This document shows, piece after piece, positions 51,667-60,270 of a DNA stretch of 64,000 nucleotides. A model generated the notes under the pieces. It was not told the origin of the DNA. It saw only the letters and a program-made list of their open reading frames with translations, and did no database searches. How positions within the stretch are numbered: position 1 is the stretch's first letter; each line of letters starts with the position of its first letter. The DNA is from Janthinobacterium sp. 67 (GTDB lineage: Bacteria > Pseudomonadota > Gammaproteobacteria > Burkholderiales > Burkholderiaceae_D), in assembly GCF_002797895.1 (NCBI RefSeq), contig NZ_PGES01000001.1, forward strand, positions 1,922,001 through 1,986,000, written 5' to 3'. Position numbers and translations under genes: made by a program.

Positions 51667-51807
51667 ATCATTTTACCCCTCAAACCAAATGAAGGCTCAG
51701 TCCGCTGGAGAAAATTGCCTTTAGTCAATATTAATTTGACGATAGCGAATGTTCCCTCTAATCAACGCCAGCCTGCCCGGCGAACTTGCACATCGCTAGC
51801 CACCATG

Positions 51808-51836
51808 AAAAAACCCGCTCGCAAGCGGGTTTTTTT
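51808..51836. terminator. Terminator downstream of the TonB receptor gene
   Basis: ACCCGCT-cgc-AAGCGGGT stem flanked by A6 and T7. It lies 16 bases after the receptor stop on the minus strand. It also insulates fdoG from upstream transcription. Confidence 0.88.
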
Positions 51837-51851
51837 GGGGGGGGGTGAAAA

Positions 51852-54002
51852 TTACAGGCTGTAGCGCAAGGTCAGCGCCACGTTGCGCGGCGCGCCCGGC
51901 AAGCTCAGGTTCGGACTGGAACCGTGGCCCGACACGATGTAGCGCGTGTCGCCGATATTGTTGACGTTCAGCTGCACTTCATAGCGGCCCGTGCGGTACG
52001 CGGCCATGGCGTCGGCCGTCACGTAGCCTGGCAGCACGACGGTGTTGCCCGGATTGGCGAAGCGGCTGCCGACGGCATTCGCGCCGCCGCCCACCGTGAA
52101 GCCGTGACCCAGGTCTTTCGTCAGCCACAGGTTGGCCGTATTGCGCGCCGTCAGGGTGGCGCGCTTGCCCTTGATGGCGACGGCGCTGGCCGTCGTCGTG
52201 CCCGGCACATTGACGCTGCGGTCGACGGCGATGGAATCCGTGATGGTGGCGTCCAGGTAAGCATAGCCGGCCATCATCTTCCAGCCATCGTGCAAGTCCG
52301 CATTGAAGGTCAGTTCCAGGCCATCCGTACGCTGCGTGCCGACGGGCACGATGCGGTTCGTGATCGGGTCGCTGGTCTTGATATTGTCGCGCTCCAGGCG
52401 GAACAGCGACACGGTGGCGTTGGCGCGGCCGCCCCACAGGTCGTACTTGGCGCCCACTTCCGTGTTGCGCGTGGTTTCCGGCGACAAGTCGGCATTATTC
52501 GCGGCCAGGGCGAAGTTTTCGCCGCTCGGCTGGAACGAGCGGCTCCACGACGCGTAGTACGATTGCACGGCGCTCGGTTGCCAGACGAGCCCGGCGCGCG
52601 GGCTGTAGGCCGAATCCGTGCGCGACAGGTCCGCCGTCGTCACGCCAAGCGCATTGGCCAGGCGCGACTGCTGTTTGTAGCGGTCGTAGCGCAGGCCGGC
52701 CAGCGCCTTCCACTCGTCGCTGAAGCTGATGGCGTCCTGCACGTAGGCGGCGGACGTATCGTAGGTACCGAAGGTATCGCTGCGCGCGCCCAGCTTGCTG
52801 CGGTTGACCTGCGGCAGGACGGGATGGAAGATCGATACGTTCGTTGCCACGACGGTCGAGGCCCAGCTCGACGCATCCTTGTTTTGCTTGCCGAACTCGG
52901 CGCCGTACAGCACTTCATGGCGCACCGTGCCCGTGACCAGCTTTTGCGTCAGTTCCGTCTGGTTGAACCAGCCGCTCTCGTCGCGGTTCAGCTTGGCGTG
53001 GCCCAGGCTCATCGTGCCCTTGACTTCATTGACGTTGCCGGAAATATTCGTGTTGTTGCGGTCGAGGTGATAGTCGTAATAACGGAAGGCATTGCGCAGC
53101 GACAAGCTATCGCTGAACTTGTGCGTCAGGGTGGCGGCCGTGGAGACGACGCGCGACTGGCTGAAGTCCGCGTCGCGGGCGTTCGCGGCGCCAAAATAGG
53201 TGCGCGCATCGACGGCGACGGGACGGCCGTGATAGGACGGGATGCCGAAGTCCGTCAGGCGGCGGTCTTCCAGGTAATCACCCTGCAGCAGCAATTTGGT
53301 GGCGCTGGACAGGCGGATGGCCACGGAAGGCGACAGCGCCGTGCGGTTGATGAATTGCTGGTCGCGGTAGCTGTCCGACAATTCGCGCGCGCCCGTGAAG
53401 CGCCAGTCCACCGTCTCGCCCACGCGGCCCACGTCGACTTCGCCGCGGCGCCCTTTCGTGTTCGTCAGGCTCAGCGCCAGGTCCGTGATATCGATACCTG
53501 GCTTCTTGGTGATGCGGTTGACCAGGCCGCCCGAGGAACCGCGGCCGTACAGCACGGCGGCCGGACCCTTGATCACTTCCAGGCGCTCGACGTTCGACAG
53601 GTCGCGGAAGTACAGCGCGTCATCGCGGAAGCCGTCGACGAACTGGTCGCCGATGGCCGTGAAGCCGCGGATGAATACCTGGTCGCGCTGGCCGTCGCCC
53701 GTGGACAGGCCCACGCCCGGGATGTTCTTCATGATGTCCTGAATCGACATGGCGTTCTGGTCGCGGATGACGGCGGCCGGCACCACGTTGATCGTCTGTG
53801 GCACGTCGCGCAAGGCCATTTCCGTCTTGGTGCCGCTGGCCGAGGTGGCGGCGACATAGCCATCCTTGTCCTTCGACGCCGTCACGGTGACGGCGGGCAA
53901 GCTTTCCTGCGCCCAGGCCGCCAATGGCGTGGCGCCCAAGGTCAAGGCGCCCAGTACGGCGATGGTGATCGGTTTGAATCCTGGTGTGCGACGTTGCTGC
54001 AT
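51852..54002 (-). CDS. TonB-dependent siderophore receptor (catecholate type)
   Basis: 716 residues. The signal peptide ends at AAWA, and a TonB-box-like LPAVTVTASK follows. The plug (about 55-170) has RDVPQTINVVPAAVIRDQNAMSIQDIMKNIPGV, VFIRGFTAIGDQFVDGFRDDA and VLYGRGSSGGLVNRITKKP, typical of Fiu/FhuA-like siderophore receptors. The remainder is a 22-strand barrel ending in the Leu-Arg-Tyr-Ser-Leu signature. It imports a ferric siderophore, most like catecholates by similarity to Fiu; the exact ligand is uncertain. A perfect Fur-type palindrome lies 23 bases upstream of the start. Confidence 0.9.
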   Translation of the reverse strand: MQQRRTPGFKPITIAVLGALTLGATPLAAWAQESLPAVTVTASKDKDGYVAATSASGTKTEMALRDVPQTINVVPAAVIRDQNAMSIQDIMKNIPGVGLSTGDGQRDQVFIRGFTAIGDQFVDGFRDDALYFRDLSNVERLEVIKGPAAVLYGRGSSGGLVNRITKKPGIDITDLALSLTNTKGRRGEVDVGRVGETVDWRFTGARELSDSYRDQQFINRTALSPSVAIRLSSATKLLLQGDYLEDRRLTDFGIPSYHGRPVAVDARTYFGAANARDADFSQSRVVSTAATLTHKFSDSLSLRNAFRYYDYHLDRNNTNISGNVNEVKGTMSLGHAKLNRDESGWFNQTELTQKLVTGTVRHEVLYGAEFGKQNKDASSWASTVVATNVSIFHPVLPQVNRSKLGARSDTFGTYDTSAAYVQDAISFSDEWKALAGLRYDRYKQQSRLANALGVTTADLSRTDSAYSPRAGLVWQPSAVQSYYASWSRSFQPSGENFALAANNADLSPETTRNTEVGAKYDLWGGRANATVSLFRLERDNIKTSDPITNRIVPVGTQRTDGLELTFNADLHDGWKMMAGYAYLDATITDSIAVDRSVNVPGTTTASAVAIKGKRATLTARNTANLWLTKDLGHGFTVGGGANAVGSRFANPGNTVVLPGYVTADAMAAYRTGRYEVQLNVNNIGDTRYIVSGHGSSPNLSLPGAPRNVALTLRYSL

Positions 54003-54024
54003 ACAATTCCCTGGTCGATGTTTT

Positions 54025-54049
54025 AATACGAATGATTATCATTAGTATT
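54025..54049 (-). promoter_or_regulatory. Fur box of the TonB receptor gene
   Basis: AATAC-g-AATGAT-t-ATCATT-a-GTATT is symmetric over 25 bases and contains the Fur core AATGATTATCATT, identical to that upstream of fur. It sits directly upstream of the receptor start, so iron-repletion should repress the gene. Confidence 0.85.
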
Positions 54050-54189
54050 TTATCAGCCCTAAAGGGGAAAAGTAAGGATGAATGTAAGTGATAGTACTTA
54101 TGGACTAGGGACTTGATGTAAAAAAGCAACATGAAATTAATATCAAAAAATAATTAAAATTGCTTTGAAAAACTATTTCTCTGCGTCAA

Positions 54190-54198
54190 TGCTATACT
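54190..54198 (+). promoter_or_regulatory. Extended -10 promoter candidate of the chemoreceptor gene
   Basis: TGCTATACT is an extended -10 element (TGN-TATACT). Transcription would start near 54205, leaving a leader of about 180 bases with a GGTCAG-t-CTGACC hairpin (54219-54231 region). No convincing -35 or known riboswitch was found. The rest of 54050-54384 has no gene. Confidence 0.4.
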
Positions 54199-54384
54199 TG
54201 CGGCTTGCTGGGCTACGGTCAGTCTGACCGGCAAGCCCCTTGCTTCACCTCCAACGCCACGCTCAGCGCGGCGCGCCGCACAGCCATCATGCGGCACCCG
54301 AAGACCCCGATCCCCTGCGCCTTGCGGCGCCTGTCCGCCCCTGCTGGCGGCGGCGATCATGACTATTAAACTGTTAGGAATTAC

Positions 54385-56100
54385 ATGAAAAACCTGAACA
54401 TCGGCAGCCGACTTGGCGTCGGCTTTGCTGTCGTATTGCTGTTGCTTGCCGCCTTGACCGTCACCGCCCTCGTGCGCATGCAAACGGCCAGCGACCTGAC
54501 TTACCGCCTCATCAATACCAGCATCAAGAACCAGCGCATGGTGGCCGAGTGGTCCAAGATCATTGAACTCAACAGCGTGCGCGGCGTCGCCTCGTTCGAG
54601 ATCACCGATCCTGTCGTGCGCGCCAAGATCGAGGAAGACTTGAAGGTCGATGCGGAACGTTCCAGCAAGCTGCAGGACGACATCGTCGCCTCCCTGCTCA
54701 ACCCGGCCGTGATCGAGCAATTCAAGGTCGTGCGCAAGGTGCGCGCCGACTATGTGACGACGCGCGCGCGCGCCTTCAAGATGAAGGCCGACGGCGACAT
54801 GGCGGGCGCCAAAGTCGTGTTCGACAAGGAAGTCGCGCCGATCACCGTGGCTTACCTGGCCGAAGTCAAACGCTTCGCCACCATGCAGATCAAGGCGGCC
54901 GACGGCGTCGGCAACAGCATCATCGAAGCCTACAGCGGCACCCGCATCTTCCTGATCACCATGGGCGTGCTGGCCGTGCTGATGGGCATCGGCTTCGCGT
55001 GGTGGATCACGCGCTCGATCACCGGCCCCATCCGCGCTGCCGTGAAAGTGGCGGAAACCGTGGCAGCGGGCGACCTGACCAGCACCATCATTGCGCAAGG
55101 CCGCGATGAGACGGGCCAGCTGATGCATGCACTGAAAACCATGAACGACAGCCTCGTCGGCATCGTGGGCCAGGTGCGCAGCGGCACCGACACCATCGCC
55201 ACGGCATCGGCCGAAATCGCCGCCGGCAACCAGGACTTGTCGTCCCGCACGGAGCAGCAAGCCAGTTCGCTGGAAGAAACGGCCTCGTCGATGGAAGAAC
55301 TGACCTCGACAGTAAAACAGAACGCCGACAATGCGCGCCAGGCGAATAAACTGGCCGGCGACGCGGCCGGCATCGCCAGCCGCGGCGGCGCCGTGGTGGC
55401 CGAAGTGGTCGCCACCATGGGCGAGATCAATACTTCGTCGAAGAAGATCGTCGACATCATTTCCGTCATCGACGGCATCGCCTTCCAGACCAACATCCTG
55501 GCCCTGAACGCGGCCGTGGAAGCGGCGCGCGCCGGCGAACAGGGCCGTGGCTTCGCCGTCGTGGCCACCGAGGTGCGCAACCTGGCGCAGCGCTCGGCGG
55601 CGGCGGCAAAAGAGATCAAGGGCTTGATCGACGACTCCGTGCAAAAAGTCGACGTGGGCACGGACCTGGTCGACAAGGCCGGCAAGACGATGGAAGAAAT
55701 CGTGCAAAGCATCGGCTTCGTCACCTCCATCATGAGCGAGATCAGCAACGCCAGCGAAGAGCAGAGCGCGGGCATCGAGCAAGTCAACCAGGCCATTTCC
55801 GAAATGGACCAGGTGACCCAGCAAAATGCGGCCCTGGTGGAAGAAGCGTCGGCAGCGGCCGAAGCGATGCAGGAACAGGCGAGCGAACTGGCGCAGGTAG
55901 TCAGCGTCTTCCGCCTGGAGGCCAATGCGGCGGCAACCGACCGTTTCAGCGTGAAAACGGCGCAGCGCAGCGCGCCGGCCACGCCGACAACTGCGGCCGC
56001 GCCAGCCCGCAAAGCCCCGGCCCCTGCCCTGCGCCTGCCCGCGACACGCGCCAGCAGCAAGGCGACGGCGCCTGCCGAAGGCGAGTGGGAAGAGTTTTAA
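54385..56100 (+). CDS. Methyl-accepting chemotaxis protein
   Basis: 571 residues. Membrane helix 1 ([20 protein letters not shown], about 11-30), a periplasmic four-helix-bundle sensor, membrane helix 2 ([21 protein letters not shown], about 187-208), HAMP, then a signalling domain with the hairpin tip [44 protein letters not shown] (about 365-405). The C-terminal tail is Ala/Pro-rich and ends GEWEEF, resembling the NWETF tether that binds CheR and CheB. The ligand is unknown. TAGGA precedes the ATG. Confidence 0.95.
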   Translation: MKNLNIGSRLGVGFAVVLLLLAALTVTALVRMQTASDLTYRLINTSIKNQRMVAEWSKIIELNSVRGVASFEITDPVVRAKIEEDLKVDAERSSKLQDDIVASLLNPAVIEQFKVVRKVRADYVTTRARAFKMKADGDMAGAKVVFDKEVAPITVAYLAEVKRFATMQIKAADGVGNSIIEAYSGTRIFLITMGVLAVLMGIGFAWWITRSITGPIRAAVKVAETVAAGDLTSTIIAQGRDETGQLMHALKTMNDSLVGIVGQVRSGTDTIATASAEIAAGNQDLSSRTEQQASSLEETASSMEELTSTVKQNADNARQANKLAGDAAGIASRGGAVVAEVVATMGEINTSSKKIVDIISVIDGIAFQTNILALNAAVEAARAGEQGRGFAVVATEVRNLAQRSAAAAKEIKGLIDDSVQKVDVGTDLVDKAGKTMEEIVQSIGFVTSIMSEISNASEEQSAGIEQVNQAISEMDQVTQQNAALVEEASAAAEAMQEQASELAQVVSVFRLEANAAATDRFSVKTAQRSAPATPTTAAAPARKAPAPALRLPATRASSKATAPAEGEWEEF

Positions 56101-56125
56101 ATCTGATTCAGCAAGCCCTGCGGCA

Positions 56126-56578
56126 TCAAGCCGCGCGGGCTTGCGCCTGGGCGATCAGTGCCGCCAGCTTGCGCGGCACGGACTGCCCCAGGAATTCCAG
56201 CGCCAGCGCCTCCGGATCGATGGCGGCATCCAGCGGCAAGCCATGCTCGAAACCGCCCACCATGGTGCGGCAGAAATGCGGCGATTCCGCCCGCGTTTCC
56301 ACATACCAGCAGCCCGCATGGCCTTGCACGAAGTATTCCCCGATAAAGTAGCCGAGCATGGTTTTCACCCATTGCCAGCTCTCGTCGCGGATGACGATGG
56401 TGCGCATGGCCGCATCGATGTACGGCAGGTATTCGGCCGCGTTGGTCAGCACTTCGTGCGCCGGCTGGATGCCCAGGCGCTCGACGAAATTCACCAGCGA
56501 AGCGCCCAGCGCGTCATAGTAGGCATCAAAAGCCGTCTGGCTTTGCTGCAATAATTGCTCTTGTTCGTACGACAGCAT
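56126..56578 (-). CDS. Hypothetical protein
   Basis: 150 residues, no signal peptide, no membrane segment. Start MLSYEQEQLLQQSQ, helical. Distinctive parts are ESWQWVKTMLGYFIGEYFVQGHAGCWYVE and PRKLAALIAQAQARAA. No family is recognised. It converges with the chemoreceptor gene across 25 bases and lies downstream of the SulP gene on the same strand. The composition is like that of its neighbours. Confidence 0.6.
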   Translation of the reverse strand: MLSYEQEQLLQQSQTAFDAYYDALGASLVNFVERLGIQPAHEVLTNAAEYLPYIDAAMRTIVIRDESWQWVKTMLGYFIGEYFVQGHAGCWYVETRAESPHFCRTMVGGFEHGLPLDAAIDPEALALEFLGQSVPRKLAALIAQAQARAA

Positions 56579-56611
56579 TCACACTCCACAGACATTCAAC
56601 AATCATCTATT

Positions 56612-58099
56612 TTACGCCACGCTCACATCGACACCGGCCCGCTGCAGCAAGGCCTGGTTGCGGGCGGACAGATGCGTCACCTGCAGGTGCTTGCCCGCCC
56701 TTTCATAGCGCTCATACAGGACCTCGATGGCGGCGATGGCCGAGTGGTCGGCCATGTGCAGGTGCCGGCAATCGAGGATGACGCGGGCCGGGTCGGCCGC
56801 AGTCCGGAACAATTCCAGGAAATGCGTGGTCGAGGCGAAAAACAAGGTGCCATGCGGCAGGTAGACGCGCACGCCCGCGCCAGCGTCATCGATGTCGGCG
56901 CGCATGTCGCGCGCATGTTGCCAGGCGAAATTCAGGGCCGCAATGACGATGCCGCACAGCACGGCCAAGGCCAGGTCCGTGAACACCGTGATCACCGTCA
57001 CGGCGACGATCACCAGCGCATCCTGCAGCGGCACCTTGCCCAGCACGCGCAAGGAACCCCAGGCAAACGTCTGCTGCGCCACGACGAACATCACGCCGAC
57101 CAGGGCGGCCAGCGGGATGCGTTCGATCAAGGGCGACAGGAACAGGATGAATAGCAGGATCATCACACCGGCCGTCACGCCCGACAGGCGCGAGCGCCCG
57201 CCCGAACTCAGGTTGATCATCGTCTGCCCGATCATGGCGCAACCGCCCATGCCGCCAAACAGGCCCGAGACGACGTTCGATGCGCCGAGGGCGATGCATT
57301 CACGGTTCGGCTGGCCCCGCGTTTCCGTCATCTCGTCCGTGAGATTAAAGGTGAGCAAGGTTTCCAGCAGCCCCACCATGGCCATCAGCGCCGCGTACGG
57401 GAAGATGATGTGCAAGGTGGCCATGTCCAGCGGCACCGTGGGCCAATGCAGGGCCGGCAAGCCGCCCGCGATATGCGCGAGGTCGCCCAGGGTGCGCGTG
57501 GGCAGGTGCAAGAAATGACCGAGCACGCCCACGCCCAGGATGGCCACCAGCGCGGGCGGCACGGCCTTCGTGATGCGCGGCAGCACGTAGACGATGGCCA
57601 TGGTGAGCAGTACCAGCGCGCTCATCACGTACAAGGGCGTGCCTTGCAGCCAAGCCTCGCCTTGCGGCGTGGCCTGGCGAAAATGTTCAAGCTGGGCCAA
57701 GGCGATGACGATGGCCAGGCCATTCACGAAGCCCAGCATCACGGGATGGGGCACCATGCGGATCAGCTTACCGAGGCGCAAGATGCCGAACAGCGCCATC
57801 AGCATGCCGCTCAGCACGACGGTCGCCAGCAGATATTGCACGCCATGCTGGGCCACCAACGCGACGATGACGACGGCCATGGAACCGGCCGCGCCCGAAA
57901 TCATGCCGGGCCGCCCGCCAAAGATGGCCGTCAACGCGCAAATGATGAAGGCGCCATACAGGCCCATCAAGGGATTGAGTTGCGCCACGAGGGCAAAGGC
58001 GATGCATTCGGGCACCAGCGCGAATGAGGTGGTCAGACCCGCCAGGACGTTTTTTTGTATGTTCGAGAACCACTCGTCCCGAAAAGTTGCGTTGATCAT
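56612..58099 (-). CDS. SulP-family anion transporter with STAS domain
   Basis: 495 residues. About ten to twelve hydrophobic segments. Conserved SulP motifs: AGLTTSFALVPECIAFALVAQLNPLMGLYGAF, GSMAVVIVALVA, ALVGVMFVVAQQTF and the GGMGGCAMIGQTMINLSSGGRSRLSG loop. A C-terminal STAS domain (about 400-490) with RVILDCRHLHMADHSAIAAIEVLY follows. Such proteins carry sulfate, bicarbonate or dicarboxylates. The GGMGG-CAMIGQT variant is typical of the bicarbonate/sulfate group without clear specificity. No carbonic anhydrase gene adjoins it. Confidence 0.9.
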   Translation of the reverse strand: MINATFRDEWFSNIQKNVLAGLTTSFALVPECIAFALVAQLNPLMGLYGAFIICALTAIFGGRPGMISGAAGSMAVVIVALVAQHGVQYLLATVVLSGMLMALFGILRLGKLIRMVPHPVMLGFVNGLAIVIALAQLEHFRQATPQGEAWLQGTPLYVMSALVLLTMAIVYVLPRITKAVPPALVAILGVGVLGHFLHLPTRTLGDLAHIAGGLPALHWPTVPLDMATLHIIFPYAALMAMVGLLETLLTFNLTDEMTETRGQPNRECIALGASNVVSGLFGGMGGCAMIGQTMINLSSGGRSRLSGVTAGVMILLFILFLSPLIERIPLAALVGVMFVVAQQTFAWGSLRVLGKVPLQDALVIVAVTVITVFTDLALAVLCGIVIAALNFAWQHARDMRADIDDAGAGVRVYLPHGTLFFASTTHFLELFRTAADPARVILDCRHLHMADHSAIAAIEVLYERYERAGKHLQVTHLSARNQALLQRAGVDVSVA

Positions 58100-58557
58100 T
58101 GATACACATCCAGGGTCGGAACAGCGAAATGCGCGCGCGATGCACAGTCATCGGGCGCAGCCATGCCAGCGGTCGTCAAAACGAAGCCATGCCGAGGTCG
58201 CACGGAGAGGAAAATCGTCGGTGACTACATGGGATTGGCGGACAGAGGAAGATTCAGCAGCGCCATGCGGCGCGGCCGAGCCTGCGGACATTATACAAGA
58301 TGCAGCCGGGCCCGATGGACGCGGCGGCAGCGCGCAGCGGGAGCGGACACCGGCAAGCAAATAATGTTTCCAATAATTTTATTTCAAAATAAAAACAATT
58401 TAATTGGAATATTTTAAATAATCTCCGCCGTTTCAATTGGAGAGTATCTATTCAATTTTCTCCACTATTCTACTCAGCAGTGGTGGAGACTGTTGACCAC
58501 ATTAAAAAACGGGGCGTATCCGAAAAGCCAGACGAGTAGGAAAACTCAGGAGGAATC
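58100..58557. promoter_or_regulatory. Gene-free AT-rich region with inverted repeat upstream of the PixA-family gene
   Basis: No credible gene. From about 58360 to 58470 the DNA is far more AT-rich than elsewhere (runs such as ATTTCAAAATAAAAACAATTT). An inverted repeat TCTCCAC (58459-58465) and GTGGAGA (58483-58489) with a 17-base spacer lies about 70 bases before the PixA-family gene and could be an operator. A further TTCAATTGGAGAG copy precedes it. No clear -35/-10 pair was identified. Confidence 0.5.
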
Positions 58558-59112
58558 ATGACCGACGCGCAATTATATGCCAGTAATATTACAATCAACA
58601 TTCTCGTTGTAATAGACACCGATCTGATCATGGCCCAGCATCCACGTCAGACGAGTCCCGACCAGACCAAGCCTGTGGGCCTGGCGCATACGAGCCAGTA
58701 CATGATTGCCACCGACCCGCGCGGCATCAATAGCGGGCAAGGCACGGCCGACCTGAGTTTCAAGGCCAATGTGGGCGACTTTGTCTCGTTCACCGGCGCT
58801 TCCATCTATGACAATGCCGATTCGGCCGTCATTGTCTACGGCATCAATTACTGGAATGGCGATAAGGTATTCAATACCTTTGTTTCCAATACCATTACAC
58901 GCAGAAATGCGGCCGTGCCGAATACGGATTCGTCGAATGGCTTGCCGGCCGTGCAGCAATCGCGCAATTTTTCCAATTTCACGGCGCAGGTATCGAAATC
59001 GGGCACGGAAAATTTCTACGTTTATATTGCCGTATATAGCCTGAATGACGATGGCCAGACGCAAAGCCTGTATGGTTATTTTTATTGGGATCCACAGATT
59101 ACTGTCGGTTAG
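58558..59112 (+). CDS. AidA/PixA-family inclusion-body-like protein
   Basis: 184 residues with a strong AGGAGGAATC ribosome site. The PixA/AidA family pattern is visible: NITINILVVIDTDLIMAQHP, VGLAHTSQYMIATDPRGINSGQGTADLSFKANVGDFVSFTGASIYDNAD and VYIAVYSLNDDGQTQSLYGYFYWDP at the C-terminus. PixA forms cytoplasmic inclusions in Xenorhabdus; AidA is quorum-sensing-controlled in Burkholderia. It is a single gene with a downstream terminator at 59206 and an AT-rich upstream region, which suggests high, conditional expression. Confidence 0.88.
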   Translation: MTDAQLYASNITINILVVIDTDLIMAQHPRQTSPDQTKPVGLAHTSQYMIATDPRGINSGQGTADLSFKANVGDFVSFTGASIYDNADSAVIVYGINYWNGDKVFNTFVSNTITRRNAAVPNTDSSNGLPAVQQSRNFSNFTAQVSKSGTENFYVYIAVYSLNDDGQTQSLYGYFYWDPQITVG

Positions 59113-59205
59113 TCATTTCCCGGAAACCCAATAAATATAAACCATTTATTTAATGACCGCCGACTGCAGCCGGCGCAGAGATACGCCGGAACCTCGCCAC
59201 AAGCG

Positions 59206-59234
59206 AAAAAAAGCCCACCGAAGTGGGCTTTTTT
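59206..59234. terminator. Terminator between the PixA-family gene and the tRNA-Cys gene
   Basis: AGCCCAC-cgaa-GTGGGCT stem flanked by A7 and T6. It can serve the PixA-family gene on the plus strand and the tRNA array on the minus strand. Confidence 0.88.
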
Positions 59235-59263
59235 ATCTACGCATGTATCACATACGCTGCATC

Positions 59264-59337
59264 TGGAGGCGAGGACGGGAATCGAACCCGTCTAAACGGC
59301 TTTGCAGGCCGCTGCATAACCTCTTTGCTACCTCGCC
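59264..59337 (-). tRNA. tRNA-Cys (GCA)
   Basis: 74 bases including encoded CCA. Acceptor GGCGAGG with CCTCGCC-T, anticodon GCA in GCCTGCAAAGC, and T-arm ACGGGTTCGATTCCCGT. It is the last gene of the tRNA array in transcription order. Confidence 0.96.
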
Positions 59338-59379
59338 AGAGGAACTGCTTGGATGCGCCTTGCGGCCCACCTTGAAAAC

Positions 59380-59455
59380 TGGAGCGGGAGAAGAGTCTCG
59401 AACTCTCGACCTCAACCTTGGCAAGGTTGCGCTCTACCAACTGAGCTACTCCCGC
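59380..59455 (-). tRNA. tRNA-Gly (GCC), copy 1
   Basis: 76 bases including CCA. Acceptor GCGGGAG with CTCCCGC, anticodon GCC in CCTTGCCAAGG, T-arm AGAGTTCGAGACTCT. Identical to the other four copies. It lies beyond a terminator-like hairpin (59503-59528), so it may be transcribed apart from copies 2-5. Confidence 0.97.
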
Positions 59456-59502
59456 ATTGGAGCTTGTTTACCGCTTAATCACGCTTGCTGATGCAAGCGG
59501 AT

Positions 59503-59528
59503 AAAAAAAGGAAGCCAGCTTAGCTTCC
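59503..59528 (-). terminator. Terminator-like hairpin inside the tRNA-Gly array
   Basis: On the minus strand GGAAGC-taagctg-GCTTCC is followed by T7, between tRNA-Gly copy 2 and copy 1. It would separate the amplified copies 2-5 from the pair copy 1 plus tRNA-Cys. Confidence 0.7.
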
Positions 59529-59539
59529 CTTTAGAATTC

Positions 59540-59615
59540 TGGAGCGGGAGAAGAGTCTCGAACTCTCGACCTCAACCTTGGCAAGGTTGCGCTCTACCAA
59601 CTGAGCTACTCCCGC
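59540..59615 (-). tRNA. tRNA-Gly (GCC), copy 2
   Basis: 76 bases including CCA, identical to copy 1 across the mature tRNA. The 84-base spacer to copy 1 contains the terminator-like hairpin. Confidence 0.97.
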
Positions 59616-59670
59616 ATTGGAGCTTCTATTTTCTGCTACTGCCATCTTGCTGCATTGCTTCAGCTATCGC

Positions 59671-59746
59671 TGGAGCGGGAGAAGAGTCTCGAACTCTCGA
59701 CCTCAACCTTGGCAAGGTTGCGCTCTACCAACTGAGCTACTCCCGC
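59671..59746 (-). tRNA. tRNA-Gly (GCC), copy 3
   Basis: 76 bases including CCA, identical to the other copies. The spacer to copy 2 is 55 bases and starts with ATTGGAGCTT, as does the flank of copies 1 and 2, which indicates duplication with flanking DNA. Confidence 0.97.
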
Positions 59747-59817
59747 ATACGAACCGCTATTTTACTGCTTTTTACTACCGTTTACCAGTGCTGCCTTACT
59801 GCTGATCCAGTGTTCAC

Positions 59818-59893
59818 TGGAGCGGGAGAAGAGTCTCGAACTCTCGACCTCAACCTTGGCAAGGTTGCGCTCTACCAACTGAGCTACTCCCGC
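59818..59893 (-). tRNA. tRNA-Gly (GCC), copy 4
   Basis: 76 bases including CCA, identical to the other copies. The spacer to copy 3 is 71 bases and contains TTTACTGC-type short repeats. Confidence 0.97.
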
Positions 59894-59985
59894 AGTGGAC
59901 AACATTGTATCAGAAGCTCTACTACATCGCCAGTACTACTTTTTACTGCATTCGCTGTTTTTACCTATGACACGATCCAGAAAAC

Positions 59986-60061
59986 TGGAGCGGGAGAAGA
60001 GTCTCGAACTCTCGACCTCAACCTTGGCAAGGTTGCGCTCTACCAACTGAGCTACTCCCGC
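59986..60061 (-). tRNA. tRNA-Gly (GCC), copy 5
   Basis: 76 bases including CCA, identical to the other copies. First in transcription order, about 210 bases downstream of pgsA. Confidence 0.97.
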
Positions 60062-60140
60062 GTCATCAACAACAGGCCAGCATTATAGAGGGATTACAGG
60101 GGCTGTCAACGGGCAATATCTGGTCTTTTGCAAAATATTT

Positions 60141-60181
60141 GGGGTCAGACGAGGACGCCGAGTCCCGTCGAGTCTGACCCC
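60141..60181. repeat. GGGGTC palindromic repeat, copy 3
   Basis: GGGGTCAGAC (60141-60150) and GTCTGACCCC (60172-60181), a perfect 10-base inverted repeat with a longer loop that carries a second small inverted repeat (GACG...CGTC). Flanked by GCAAAATATTT and CGGTCTTTGCT, related to the flanks of other copies. Confidence 0.78.
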
Positions 60182-60241
60182 GGTCTTTGCTCAAGGGTTG
60201 TATACGGCGCTGAAATAGCCCAACCCAAAGGCAAAAATGCT

Positions 60242-60268
60242 GGGGTCGCACCCGAAGGGTACGACCCC
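60242..60268. repeat. GGGGTC palindromic repeat, copy 4
   Basis: GGGGTCGCACCC-gaa-GGGTACGACCCC, an imperfect 12-base stem, starting just 2 bases past the pgsA stop codon. Preceded by GGCAAAAATGCT. It may act as a 3' hairpin for the pgsA message. Confidence 0.75.
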
Positions 60269-60270
60269 TT

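Noticed and set aside
54205..54384. Cyclic di-GMP riboswitch in the chemoreceptor leader
   Set aside because: The leader is structured, but the GEMM core sequences and tetraloop receptor are not found.
59810..60088. Open frame with a repeated SRTLDLNLGKVALYQLSYSR unit
   Set aside because: The repeat is the antisense translation of tandem tRNA-Gly genes, not a protein.
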